Source: Actinostola sp. cb2023
Taxonomy: Eukaryota; Cnidaria; Anthozoa; Actiniaria; Actinostolidae
Reading direction: 5' to 3'
DNA: 64,000 nt
NCBI GenBank assembly: GCA_033675265.1
Contig: JAUJYZ010001091.1
Location: forward strand, 96,001-160,000
The notes under the pieces are model-generated. The model made no database searches. It worked only from the letters and a program-made list of their open reading frames with translations, and was not told the DNA's origin. Positions 47,381 through 57,800 of the stretch are shown in pieces. The position numbers and the translations under genes were made by a program. Position 1 is the stretch's first letter. Every line of letters begins with the position of its first letter.

Positions 47381-48836
47381 AGGGGCAGTCATTCTCGTAC
47401 CCAGAGCCCGCTCGTCATTTGGTTTGTCGCTGGCTCTGGGAAACCCTGTTGCTCGGTCGTCAAATTTTGACGACCAAGTCGTCAGAGCGCATGCTCATAC
47501 TAAAGACCGCTGAGAGCGGGTACTGTGGAAGAGTCTACTGGCGACGTAGTGTTCACGTTAGTTTGAATATTCAAACAATGTAACAAGTACACACAAGTTT
47601 GTGCATTTATCTTCGTGTAGCCGTTTAAAATCCCTTCGACGTTCATCACCGGTTCTTCTCTGGCTCTGTTGCGGTAAAGGCTGGACGATAAATACATGTT
47701 CTAATATAATCTTGTATGTGAACCTTCCTGTCTTCCGCTTTGTTATTGTTTCTCTTGAATTATAAAAATATTCCTTTGAATACTCAAAGCGAGTACGATC
47801 GATTGTGTCTGTAGCCGTTACTTTACTTTTATAATTTATGTATTGTTAGATCTCCCTTTACGAATTCAGATCAATTTATGTCTACACAGTCACTCTCATT
47901 TCCATAGCTTTATAATTCAATAACGGAATACCATTGTATGAAAATACAACCGTCGCTGTCATTCCTTTCGTTCGCCTTGCAAGTTTGAATCTTTGTTGAT
48001 CTCATGAACCAATCAAATACGATCAGTCATTGTTGATTTCATCAGCCAATGAAATTCGCTAAAATTTCAGGGATTCCCAGAGCCAGCGACAAACCAAATG
48101 ACGAGCGGGCTCTGGGTACGAGAATGAAGGGGCAGTGACAAGCCATATGACCGCGCAAGCCTGGGTACGAAGAAGCGAGAAATAATAAAAGTCCACCGTG
48201 GACTTTTATTATTAGCGATGTTTTCAATCCGTTTCCATCGACATTAATCATGTTTGTTCAAGCGTCTAATGGATCACTAGTAATTATTCAAAGTATGTTC
48301 TTCATTTTCAACAATTCCTAGTGGAGATTATTTCATCTTAGAACTGACTTTGAAGCCGTTGAAAAAAGTGTCGAACAGCCGTAGAGAGTCAGCCCGCCAT
48401 CATCCTCGAGTGAAGAAAACCGAATTGTAAACCGGCAATTCTGATCGATTGCGAAGGAATCTTGATCATCAATCGTAGGTGCAGTACTGTTCATGACTTT
48501 TGAAGAGAAAAACTCACGAAGAACGACTTGTAAACCCGGTGAGCTTCCCACCATCTATTTATGTGTTGGGCTTCCTGTGTTTTATTTGATCAGCCGTTGG
48601 AAAATGATATCGCCGTGAATTCACATCTAGAATTCAGTCCTTTTGATATATTGAAGTTCTAATATTGCTTTCTAAATAAAGATTAGTATCTACATGAGTC
48701 CTGTAGGTCATTTATTTAGCGATTAGAACGGTTTTAGGGGGGTTTTATAACTCGCTACCGGGCAAGGTATAGGCTTCTCAACCGAGTGTTATTGTTTTGA
48801 TTTTAATGCGCATGCGTGAGGCTTGACACTGCCCCT
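47381..48836. mobile_element. Composite of two TTAA elements fused at their junction
   Basis: The first element starts AGGGGCAGTCATTCTCG after TTAA (47377-47380). Its right inverted repeat runs to cgagaatga at 48127. The next base starts AGGGGCAGTGACAAGCC of a second element ending ...GGCTTGACACTGCCCCT at 48836, followed by TTAA (48837-48840). The expected CTGCCCCT-TTAA at the joint is missing. The second element (48128-48836, 709 bp) is an inverted, internally deleted relative of 6775-8048. Confidence 0.75.
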
Positions 48837-49004
48837 TTAACCTCTTGACCGTTGGATCAAAGCTTCAGATTTGCTTCAGAGGAACAGGAATACAAGTAAG
48901 TAAACAATTGCATACGTACATGGATATTAATATACAACAACTCTATAATATCCAACTCTAATAGCTGTTCTAGTGCCCTTGGTGGATGTGATCGTGGCGT
49001 CTCA

Positions 49005-49333
49005 CGTTGTGAGGGCAACATTCCTGTACTGTGACATCTGAGGTCATGACAGCTCGTGATACAACACAACCGCTCATGTTGTGAACACTAATTCCAAACG
49101 GCCTGAGTTTGTTGATTCGGCAATCAAAGTTATTGTAGAACATGATTTTATTCATATGTGCATATGATAAGTCCGATACAATCACCCACTGCTCGACATT
49201 GTACTATTTTGTTCAGGTCGTTGAGTTTAATTTATGCAAATAATGCGATTATCAGCAAGCTGACCAATCAACTTCTTTGATCAGAATCGGGTCAAAAATG
49301 ACGTCGCAGTACAGGAATGTTGCCCTCACAACG
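49005..49333. mobile_element. 329-bp MITE upstream of the membrane-protein gene
   Basis: Terminal inverted repeats of about 34 bp with two mismatches (cgttgtgagggcaacattcc and complement). No clear target duplication. It lies about 160 bp 5' of the start codon at 49495. Confidence 0.8.
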
Positions 49334-49494
49334 ACGACGCTTCTTTAAGAGACCCCTAGCTGTGGCGAGCGAAAAAAAGCGGCTGTATATTCGCAGGCTA
49401 GATTACAGTGAGCTATCAGTGAAAGCTAAAGTGAAAGTAGTACAGATATAACAAGAAAACTGCTTGGTCGCAGAAGATCCAGCTGATATACAAA

Positions 49495-50313
49495 ATGCCA
49501 GACGTATCACAAGCATTGAGTAATGTATTGGGTGTGATCGGGAATGCAATAGTTAGCTTTGACAACATCACTTCCATTGCATGGTCGTTGAAAATCATCG
49601 CCCAAATCATCGAGATTGTGCTTGGAGGAATACTTCTTGGGATAGATATCGTTCCGAACTTGCAAAAATATTATAGAGGAGACTTTGAACATTTTCATCG
49701 TTTTCAAAATGTTGAAAATCCGGATGGTTACAGAGTCGCAGCGTATATCACGTATATCACGTTTTTCACGCTCGAAATGATTATGGATATGTCGTACTGG
49801 ACATTTGTGGTGTGTACAGGCGGCAAGAAAACATATCCAGCAGTCACGTTGTTGTTGTCTGTCTTTTGCGAAATGCCAATCATGATGTGCGGAATCTACC
49901 TGATGAAGGCCAAAGGCACAATCAACTGGGACGAAGCAACGTTTGATCTCGTCTTTCAAATTTGGTACATTGTGAACATAATGTTGCAGATCACCGTCGA
50001 CGTCTACAAAAAAGTGAGTATTTTCGCTTTACCCTTGTCGTACTTGGTTGCATGTATACCATACGCGTTTGTGACCATAGCGATGTCTGGGTGGCATTGG
50101 TTTATGCCGGTGTCTGAATACCTCGATAACAACCGCAGCTTTGTCCATGGCACATTCAGCTCTAAGAACTCCCAGAACATGTTGGATTTCTTGATAGTCA
50201 CTGGTTTAGTTGGGCAGTGGATATGTAACCTACTGCTCATCCTGATCCCTGTTGTTGTGCTTGTTTGGCTTGTAGTGTATTATTTATGTAATTATTATAT
50301 TAGAGAGATTTAG
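49495..50313 (+). CDS. Multi-pass membrane protein, single exon, unknown family
   Basis: A 272-aa open frame starting MPDVSQALSNVLGV, ending REI. Hydrophobic stretches at about residues 28-52, 81-106, 113-135, 148-168, 172-195 and 228-266 (the last long enough for two) predict six or seven membrane spans. A conserved-looking loop has NLQKYYRGDFEHFHRFQN. No signature of a known channel, transporter or receptor was recognised; it is too short and lacks the usual loop motifs for a typical GPCR. No intron is apparent, so it may be an intronless or retrocopied gene. The stop codon and last three residues lie in the MITE at 50304. Length and uniform hydrophobic pattern make it likely to be real. 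Confidence 0.6.
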   Translation: MPDVSQALSNVLGVIGNAIVSFDNITSIAWSLKIIAQIIEIVLGGILLGIDIVPNLQKYYRGDFEHFHRFQNVENPDGYRVAAYITYITFFTLEMIMDMSYWTFVVCTGGKKTYPAVTLLLSVFCEMPIMMCGIYLMKAKGTINWDEATFDLVFQIWYIVNIMLQITVDVYKKVSIFALPLSYLVACIPYAFVTIAMSGWHWFMPVSEYLDNNRSFVHGTFSSKNSQNMLDFLIVTGLVGQWICNLLLILIPVVVLVWLVVYYLCNYYIREI

Positions 50314-50530
50314 CAAACACGACGCGACGTGAAAGAGGACGGCGCGCGCGCTGACGAATAACTGTGAAAACGACCGTTGGCGTCCTCAACGTCACGAAGA
50401 GGACGTGAAACAAGTGAAATGGCGTCGTGAACTTGACGTCTCTTGTCATGGTAGTCACACAATGACCAAATGTGATATATTCGTCATCTAACGTCGTGTT
50501 CTCACGTCGCGTCGTGTTTGGTAAATCTCT
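50304..50530. mobile_element. 227-bp MITE overlapping the 3' end of the membrane-protein gene
   Basis: Left AGAGATTTAGCAAACACGAC, right its complement with one mismatch; inverted repeats of about 30 bp. The left repeat supplies the TAG stop at 50311-50313. The target duplication is unclear in the surrounding AT-rich sequence. Confidence 0.8.
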
Positions 50531-50689
50531 ATAATATTATTGTTGTAAGACGGCTCGCAACTTGATTTCAAAATTGTAATGATAACTATTTATATTATTA
50601 AAAGTGCGGTAAAAATAGTACACCATTTAACCGTTTGATATTGTAATTCAGCTACGATGTTATTAATTAGCATGCACAGGAGTCATGTA

Positions 50690-51145
50690 ATTTGGATGAT
50701 ATTGTTATGGAGCAAAAGTGCAGTTCAGTTAATCTTTGCTTAGTTTATGACTTAATTAGTTTAAACCATTTAATTAAATTTACGCTACCAAGCGGCTTGA
50801 CCGTTAATGTACAATACGGCCAGTAAGCGGTACATATGTACTGGCACACTTCTTTTGTACAGTGTACAAGTTTTGATCATAACGTAAGCAAATCTATCTC
50901 TTTTGTTAGTTGACCTTCTTTTGTTAACTAAGGATTAAAGGATTTAATAGTTAATCGTAAACACCAGGATTAGTTTCGTAATAACGAAGTTGTTTACGAA
51001 TACTGCTAACTGCTTTCTCTGGATGAATATTATTCCACTGCGTCATCGCATGAATCAAACTCGTAAAACTACAACAAGCAACGATCTTGTTGGAAGACTT
51101 TTACATGGTCGCGTGCCTTGTAAGCTTATCTATTTAATTACTTAA
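50690..51145. repeat. Third copy of the unit-flank sequence (matches 66-503)
   Basis: About 90% similar to 66-503 and 3226-3666. It ends exactly at TTAA (51142-51145), where units 0 and 1 continue with gtatccaag; here a MITE starts. Confidence 0.85.
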
Positions 51146-51500
51146 AGTGCATATCAGGGTTATTTGTTTCTTTTGAAAATCGATTACATATGAAGTGAAT
51201 AGTGGGATGGTTCAGTATTTTGTGATTTGAGCTTCGCATTTGCGAGTTATAAAGGTTTGAAATCGTGATATGCTAATTAGGTGACGTCAACTCAGGCATC
51301 ATTTACTGATACAAAAGCGCCCCTTTGCAAATTACTGACATTTTTAAACTGGCAAAAAGTTATTCTACAACTTATATAAATGATGTTAAACTTATTTTTC
51401 TATTTTAGAAAAGAGTGCTACTTGAAAAAATATAAATAAGTTACAGCAAATGCCTGCGTTGACGTCACCTAATTAGCATATCACGATTTCAACATTCCCA
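51146..51500. mobile_element. TTAA MITE related to 28421-28863, right end truncated
   Basis: Begins AGTGCATATCAGG after TTAA. Inverted arms include gaaatcgtgatatgctaatt and its complement near 51475. The right arm ends early at gatttcaa. Confidence 0.65.
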
Positions 51501-51996
51501 TTGTTGTCATACATTTATAATATCCATTTCAATGCAGACACTGTGTGTGTTGAAATTATATTATATTTATATTTATTACATACATATACTTGTAATTCTG
51601 CTGAATGTCCCATACACACTCTGCATTTTCGATGTGACTGGGAACCCTCCTCCAACTATCTGAGAGCCCAAATTATCTCCAGAAAAAAGGCAATAGTTCC
51701 ATGAAACCATCTTGCTTCTCCATTTATAGTAAGCTGCATGTAACCAGTATCCTTTTATGGTAGAGTACAAGCAATAAAGGTGTGAAATAGTACTGAATAA
51801 TTAGCAATAAATAGCATTAATTAAAACTCATTATACAATAGAAAAAGAGTTGCATTTCAAACTTAATTATTGTTTTTGTTCAATGGCACTTGTGGGCCCC
51901 CATTCCTGAAAAATGACCCCCTTAAATTTGATAAGTGGGCCCATTGGGCCCTTACTAGCCAATGTCTAGAATAAACCCTGAAGTGTCATTTCATGT

Positions 51997-51997
<1 letters not shown>

Positions 51998-52091
<94 letters not shown>

Positions 52092-52131
52092 AAATAATAA
52101 TAATAATACTATCACAATACTATCACAATAC

Positions 52132-52180
<49 letters not shown>
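51998..52180. repeat. Compound trinucleotide microsatellite (AAT)n-(CTA)n-(ATT)n
   Basis: Three successive trinucleotide tracts. The Ile/Leu-rich frame through them is not a gene. Confidence 0.95.
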
Positions 52181-52184
<4 letters not shown>

Positions 52185-52199
52185 ATGTTATAATGAACA

Positions 52200-53310
52200 T
52201 ATATTTCATAATTTAATATATTTATACCTACCCAAGAAAGCTCAAATCAGCAAGAAATGCATCAAGCAACGGTTCCACTCCATATTTTTTATGTGTTTGT
52301 TGGTAATTACCAATCCCAAAAGTTGAATGGCATGCATTCATATGGGAACGGTTTTCAGGTTTTATATTACCAAGTATATAGTAGAATGCACCTTAGAGAA
52401 AATAACATGAAGATGTTCGCACCAATGAACTATGAAATGAATTAATTACAAAGAAAGTAAAATGTTTTGATTGCATCTACTATGTACTGTAGTTCTGCAT
52501 GTACATGTATCCCGGGGGAGGGCACTTTCATATATGGCCTATATGGGGACATGCCACCCCCACTCCCTCGACACAAAAATGGGATTGTGATAATTCATGT
52601 ATTATATAAATGGTGTTTACTGAACACCTGTAATAAATTATTTAGGATATCATAATTATTATTTTACCAAGCTTGTGTTTGTTGGCTCTGGGCCGGAACC
52701 CAAAGGATTGCACACTTCAAGTTCATTCAAATGAAATAGACTAGAAGCTGTCATAGGGCAGGCATATGGATATCAGTCCCAAAAAGTGGATGTGCTTGAA
52801 AGTATTCTCCATCACAAAAGCCACACACATCCCTGTTATGGGGATTTCCAACCTATCCAGTATAAATAATTATATTAACTGATATTGTTTATATTGCAAA
52901 TATTACACATGCAGCATCTTACCTCTTCAAGAATGGACTCATTGTCTAACCTGAGTTTCAGGCCCAAAGGGGGGATCATAGGAGGGGGGAGGGGATTGGG
53001 GCGGACGGTTACTCATCACTGTCTAACTGTTGCTGCATACTTTCCAATACTGGGAATGTAATAGCAATGGTCAGTTTTTTGAATGTCTTTCAGTTTGGTA
53101 CCTCTTCTAACCTTTGAATGCTATTTCGCTAGAACAATTTGTCGAGGCTCCTGTGAATGATCAAAAAGAGATACATGTATTAATTTGTGAAACTGACCAA
53201 ATCAGTAAACGTGTATTTTATTTAATAAGCTTGTATTTATTCTTATAAATATAAAGTAAGCTATTGTTATAAAATGGCTTATTATAAAGCCGTATAAACT
53301 AATAAAGCTT
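52200..53310. other. No recognisable gene
   Basis: AT-rich sequence with short frames. A G-rich fragment at about 52508 resembles that near 13125. Confidence 0.35.
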
Positions 53311-53449
53311 ATACCCCGTTCACACCTAACCGTGTTTACAAACACTTAAATTGTGCCAAAACTTGCATGGCGTTTCGGCAGATAATTTTATAAACCTGTT
53401 TAGTTAAACCACCTTAAACCATGTTTAAGCCTTGGTGTGAACGGGGTAT
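53311..53449. mobile_element. 139-bp MITE, ends ATACCCCGTTCACACC
   Basis: 16-bp terminal inverted repeats enclosing an AT-rich centre. Confidence 0.75.
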
Positions 53450-53734
53450 TAGTCTACTTACCACAAGGTTTAAGTGATCTGTGTGAGTAGCGATATTGTA
53501 GTTGCTGTCTTTCGATGCCAGTAAAAGGTTCATGGCCAAGCTGCCTTCATCAAATCAATCATTTAATTCAGGCACTGCTTCAAAATGGATTCCAACTGAG
53601 TTAATCAGTTACTAACTATCTCAAAATCGATCGGAATGGCTCCAAACCTCACACAATTCCAAAGGACAACACAATAAAACTACTTTGATAATTTTATTTG
53701 GACGGTTTTCAAAGTTCGCTGTGAAGCTCCATAC

Positions 53735-53912
53735 ATTCACTGTAAATCTCGCCACAAGTCCACAGCTTGGGCTATCCATGACTTGAGAAAATCCATGGCT
53801 TGAGAAAATCCACAGACTATGAATACTCCGCTGAAGCACAGGCAGCCCAACCATGCATTCCTTTTGAGGCTACTAACTAATTCAATAAAATGATGGGTTC
53901 CCTGTGTTAAGG
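53735..53912. repeat. Short ttgagaaaatccat repeats and one arm of a dispersed repeat
   Basis: Two tandem 20-bp units lie at about 53780-53815. From 53815 the sequence (gcacaggcagcccaacca, then ttccttttgaggctact) recurs inverted at 60426-60517. Confidence 0.7.
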
Positions 53913-54551
53913 ACGTTCGCGGGCAAAAAAAACTATCCATGTTTTTTCCCTGAAACTTCGTATGGTGAAATAATATCATTATAGAAGCTAAATGAGCAAA
54001 TAAAAAATGGGGGTCACCGACATCGCTATGGAGCCAGATTTCTTCAAAGTATACCCTTTTTCTGATCGAAAATTACGTGCGTTAAATCCACGGAAAGTCG
54101 AAAATGACAGGTATTTTTTTTGTAGAAAAACTAAACGGATTGCTAAAATGTTCATCAAATGGCTATCTAAGAGTTTATAGAACAAAATTATGTACAAAGA
54201 TTTGTGAATATATAAAAAATACCCTGTAGTTTTTTGGCTCATATTTACAGTCACCACGTAGCCATCGACGACTCTTTCGCGTGAAGGAAGGTTGAAGTTT
54301 TCATCTAAATTCGTGTTTTTATCAAAATCATTCAAAATGAAAAAGGACTACTTTAAAACTGTCAAATCTATTTTAAATTTACTTAACGTTGACATGAATT
54401 GTGAACTTCTAAACTTACCATGAATAGGGAATAGAATCCTAACGTTTACACCGAAAAAACTGAACAGTCTTTCTTGATATTCCATGCCCCGCACCACATA
54501 CATGCGGCGCACATCAGGCCATCACGTGACTGTATTTTCATACCTTGTTTC

Positions 54552-54583
54552 GACACGGCTGAAAAACGTCTGCGCATGCGCGA
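54552..54583. repeat. Left terminal inverted repeat
   Basis: 32 bp, perfect complement of 60261-60292. It includes the palindrome-like TGCGCATGCGCG. Confidence 0.95.
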
Positions 54584-54855
54584 GCAAATCGAATATTTTC
54601 ATTTCAAGATGGCGGACATCTCGAAGAGCACATGTCGCATTCTTCACGAATCTCGCTGTTTTTGTGTCCAATGACGAGGGATATTCGGGTAAGCTAAACT
54701 TTTTATCATTCTTTATATATTTTTTACGAGTTTGTGTTGATGATCAATAAATGGAATGATTTCTAAATGATGTAATTTTAAGCTTATTTATGAAGCGAAG
54801 TCGAATAATATTGTACAATGTATAAGCTTAAGTTCGTTTAAATTGTTATCGTTTT

Positions 54856-57800
54856 TTAGAAATATATTGCCGTAAAGCTGCAAAGATTGAAGGTGGTTCC
54901 GAAGTTGTCATGTCTGATCCATTTGAGTAAACTTGTGATGCTTGCTGCATCTACAGAAGCAATCAACGCTCCATGAGGGTGGTGAAGATGGCTATCGAGA
55001 AAGAGGAGATTGTTTTGACTGCCAGGTAAAAAGCTGAATGTGTTTCCTCGGAAAGTTACAAGGATTGCAGATGGAGACGGTGAGGATGTATTCTGTACCA
55101 TTTCTTTTAGATAATATTCCAAGTTACTCGTATCAGGATTAGTATTTTCCGAAGTGAAGTTAACTGGAAGCTCCTGTCCCAAACGAATCTGACCTATTGT
55201 TCCTTGAAGAAGACTCGAGGCCATTTGAATTTGAAGAGTTACCGGAGAATTGTTAAATATGTTATCATGCACTCTATTTCCCTGGCATATTGAAGAAACG
55301 ACAAGATTGAACCAATCTGTTGATAACTGTGGTTGGATAGTGAGAAAGGATTTTTTGGCATGGTACTTATGGGCCGTTAGTAGAGCAATGAGTGCACAGG
55401 CTGAACTTGACTGTCGTCCATTAATTGTTGATTGGGAAATTTGATGTGGTAAAAACCAAAACTGTACTGAATTTCTGTTGTCATAAGTGATATATACTTG
55501 TTGTGGTGGGTTAGCTGGTGGAGTTGTTCTTTGTATATTCTGTGTCTGGCTGAGGAGCCGTGGACAAGTAATACGACCACTTACAGATCTTGTATGTCCT
55601 GGCTGGCCACAGATTGAACATCTCCTCTGTGATGGGACCCTTGCCCTTGGTACATGTAAGTTGTGACTGGTATTATTGGCTACGGGTACTTTTCTTTCAA
55701 TTCTTGGTTGCATGATGGGAGGAAATGACTCAATGGTTTGTTGAATTTCATTTATCCATTCGGTTGACTTATAATAGGATGCTGGTTTGGCATTGACATT
55801 TCTTGGATTTTCTTCCTCAGGCTGCTCATCACTTGAAGCACTGGTTTTGGATTTAGTTGGTTCCAAGAGAGAAGTATTGAAAGAGTCTGCAAGAGTTTTA
55901 ATATGTGCTTTAAGGTGAGGTGAACAGATTGGGCACTGATGATTTTCATTCAAGCAGACTGTATGAAATGTATGAAAACATTGTAATCTTTGAAAGGCAC
56001 CGCTTCCCGAACAGGAACTCAGATCACATTTGGTTGTAACACAAGGCTCTGCATGTTGATCTTCTTTATCAAAACTGTATGCTAATGGCATGCACTTAGA
56101 AGGGATTGTCTTATTAAATGTTGGTAGAAAGAACTCCAAATTTCCTGTTGGACTTCCCACCTTGTTTATTGGTTTTGGGATCTGCAAAATATAAAGTTTT
56201 ATTCCCAATACAAAATTTGTACTGAAAGGTTTATTATTACATTGTATAGTATAGTATTTTGAAGCACTCCTCATATTGTAAAACTTGGGTTGCCAGGATA
56301 AAAAACCTTACCTTAAAAGCTTTCCCAATGTTACTTGCAATCTTGTTAAAGATGATTAGCAAAAACTTTGCTGAAGCCCCTGCCACAACACTCCAGTCTT
56401 TTTCAAATTGACTCTTGTCCTTGTTATGTATAAAATGTTGCTTGAATGATATTTGGAATCGTTGTGCGTTAATGCATTTAGCAATCTTATTTATTGCTGC
56501 TGCATCTAACCATGGTGTTATGCTACTTCGAAGCTCTGAGTGGAAAACCTCAATCTTTTTCTCAGTGAAAAGTGTCAGCCAATCCTTTTTCCTTTGAAAA
56601 TATTCCTGAAGATGACCCATTTGGTACTTAATATCACTCAGCATAGAGATTGATGACTTGTTGTAATGCCTTCTTTTCCAAATTATAAAAAGTAGTGTGA
56701 TTCTGACCATAATTGTTAAATGTTTTTCAAGATCTCCACTGCGAAACATTGTAGAATACTGGAAATATCCAAGGGGTAGTATTTCATCCAAAAGAAAAAG
56801 TATTATTACATATTCATGGTCTTTGCACATGTTAAATTTAGAGATTATTTTTTTTCTGATCATTAACCAACCAAGTAACAAGGAGCTTAGGAGTAACGAG
56901 CACAGTCCAGGAGCAGGCTTATTTTGTTGTAAGGGCCGTAAGTACAGGTGTCGATGTAGCTCATCAAAAAGAAAATGGTATTGCTCTATTATTTGTTCTT
57001 GCAAATTTAGGCTTACATGGAAAGTTCCTTGCTCAGGGATTAGAGACAGCAAAGGATCATCTTCATTTGACGTTTGTGCTATAATCTTTTTTGTATATAA
57101 CCACGTTGGCCAGTCACCAGGGATAGGAACCAGATACTTTTTAAGATACTCTTCTAGCTGTGGAGCAACCTTCAAGGAATTTTCAAAGGCCTTTTTGTAG
57201 TCTTCCATGCTTTTGAGTGATTGTTCTGTCTCATCGATCAGAATGCAAGAGGATAATTTTTGCAGCTCTTTTTGATCACGGTTTGAGTAGATACTGCAAA
57301 TGTATATAACAAATATAGGATTAATATCACAGTTAATTTATCTGAAATGTAAACTTTTCTATTTCATTATGTTAGCTGTCCTACCCTAGTTCTTTAACTT
57401 GTCTTTCGACTGATTCTGGATTTATTGTTTTATAGACATCTGGAAGACTGTCAAGGTAGGACTGGTCGTACTGCAGATAGTCAACAATGATTTTATGAAC
57501 ATCATCACTGCATATTGCTCCCCTGCAGGATACAGAAGCTCCATTTCTCTCTATAGTTAGTACTCTGTGGATATCTTTGGCATGCATTGGTCTCAGAACA
57601 GCAGGAACATTATCTGGTAGGTCAATAAGACTTGTAGCAAAATGAATTGCTGATGATTTTTGCAAATTGAAGATTGGTTGGTTTGGGACACTAATTACAT
57701 GAAAATCATCCAACATTTTTACTAAGAATTGAGAATTCTGTTGAAAAATAAATGAATAGATGATTAAATTACATAATATAATAATTTTTTGATGTTGTTA

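Larger units (their letters stand above)
39841..48088. repeat. Large tandem duplication, copy 2
   Basis: Direct repeat of 31592-39840. Differences include microsatellite lengths, 2-bp indels near 43467, 45921 and 47592, and a cluster of changes at about 44838-45225. Confidence 0.95.

Noticed and set aside
49507..49959. 150-codon minus-strand frame
   Set aside because: Antisense shadow of the membrane-protein gene.
51962..52216. Ile/Leu-rich membrane-like open frame
   Set aside because: Arises from trinucleotide microsatellites.
56697..57200. 167-codon plus-strand frame
   Set aside because: Antisense shadow of exon 7 of the transposon gene.
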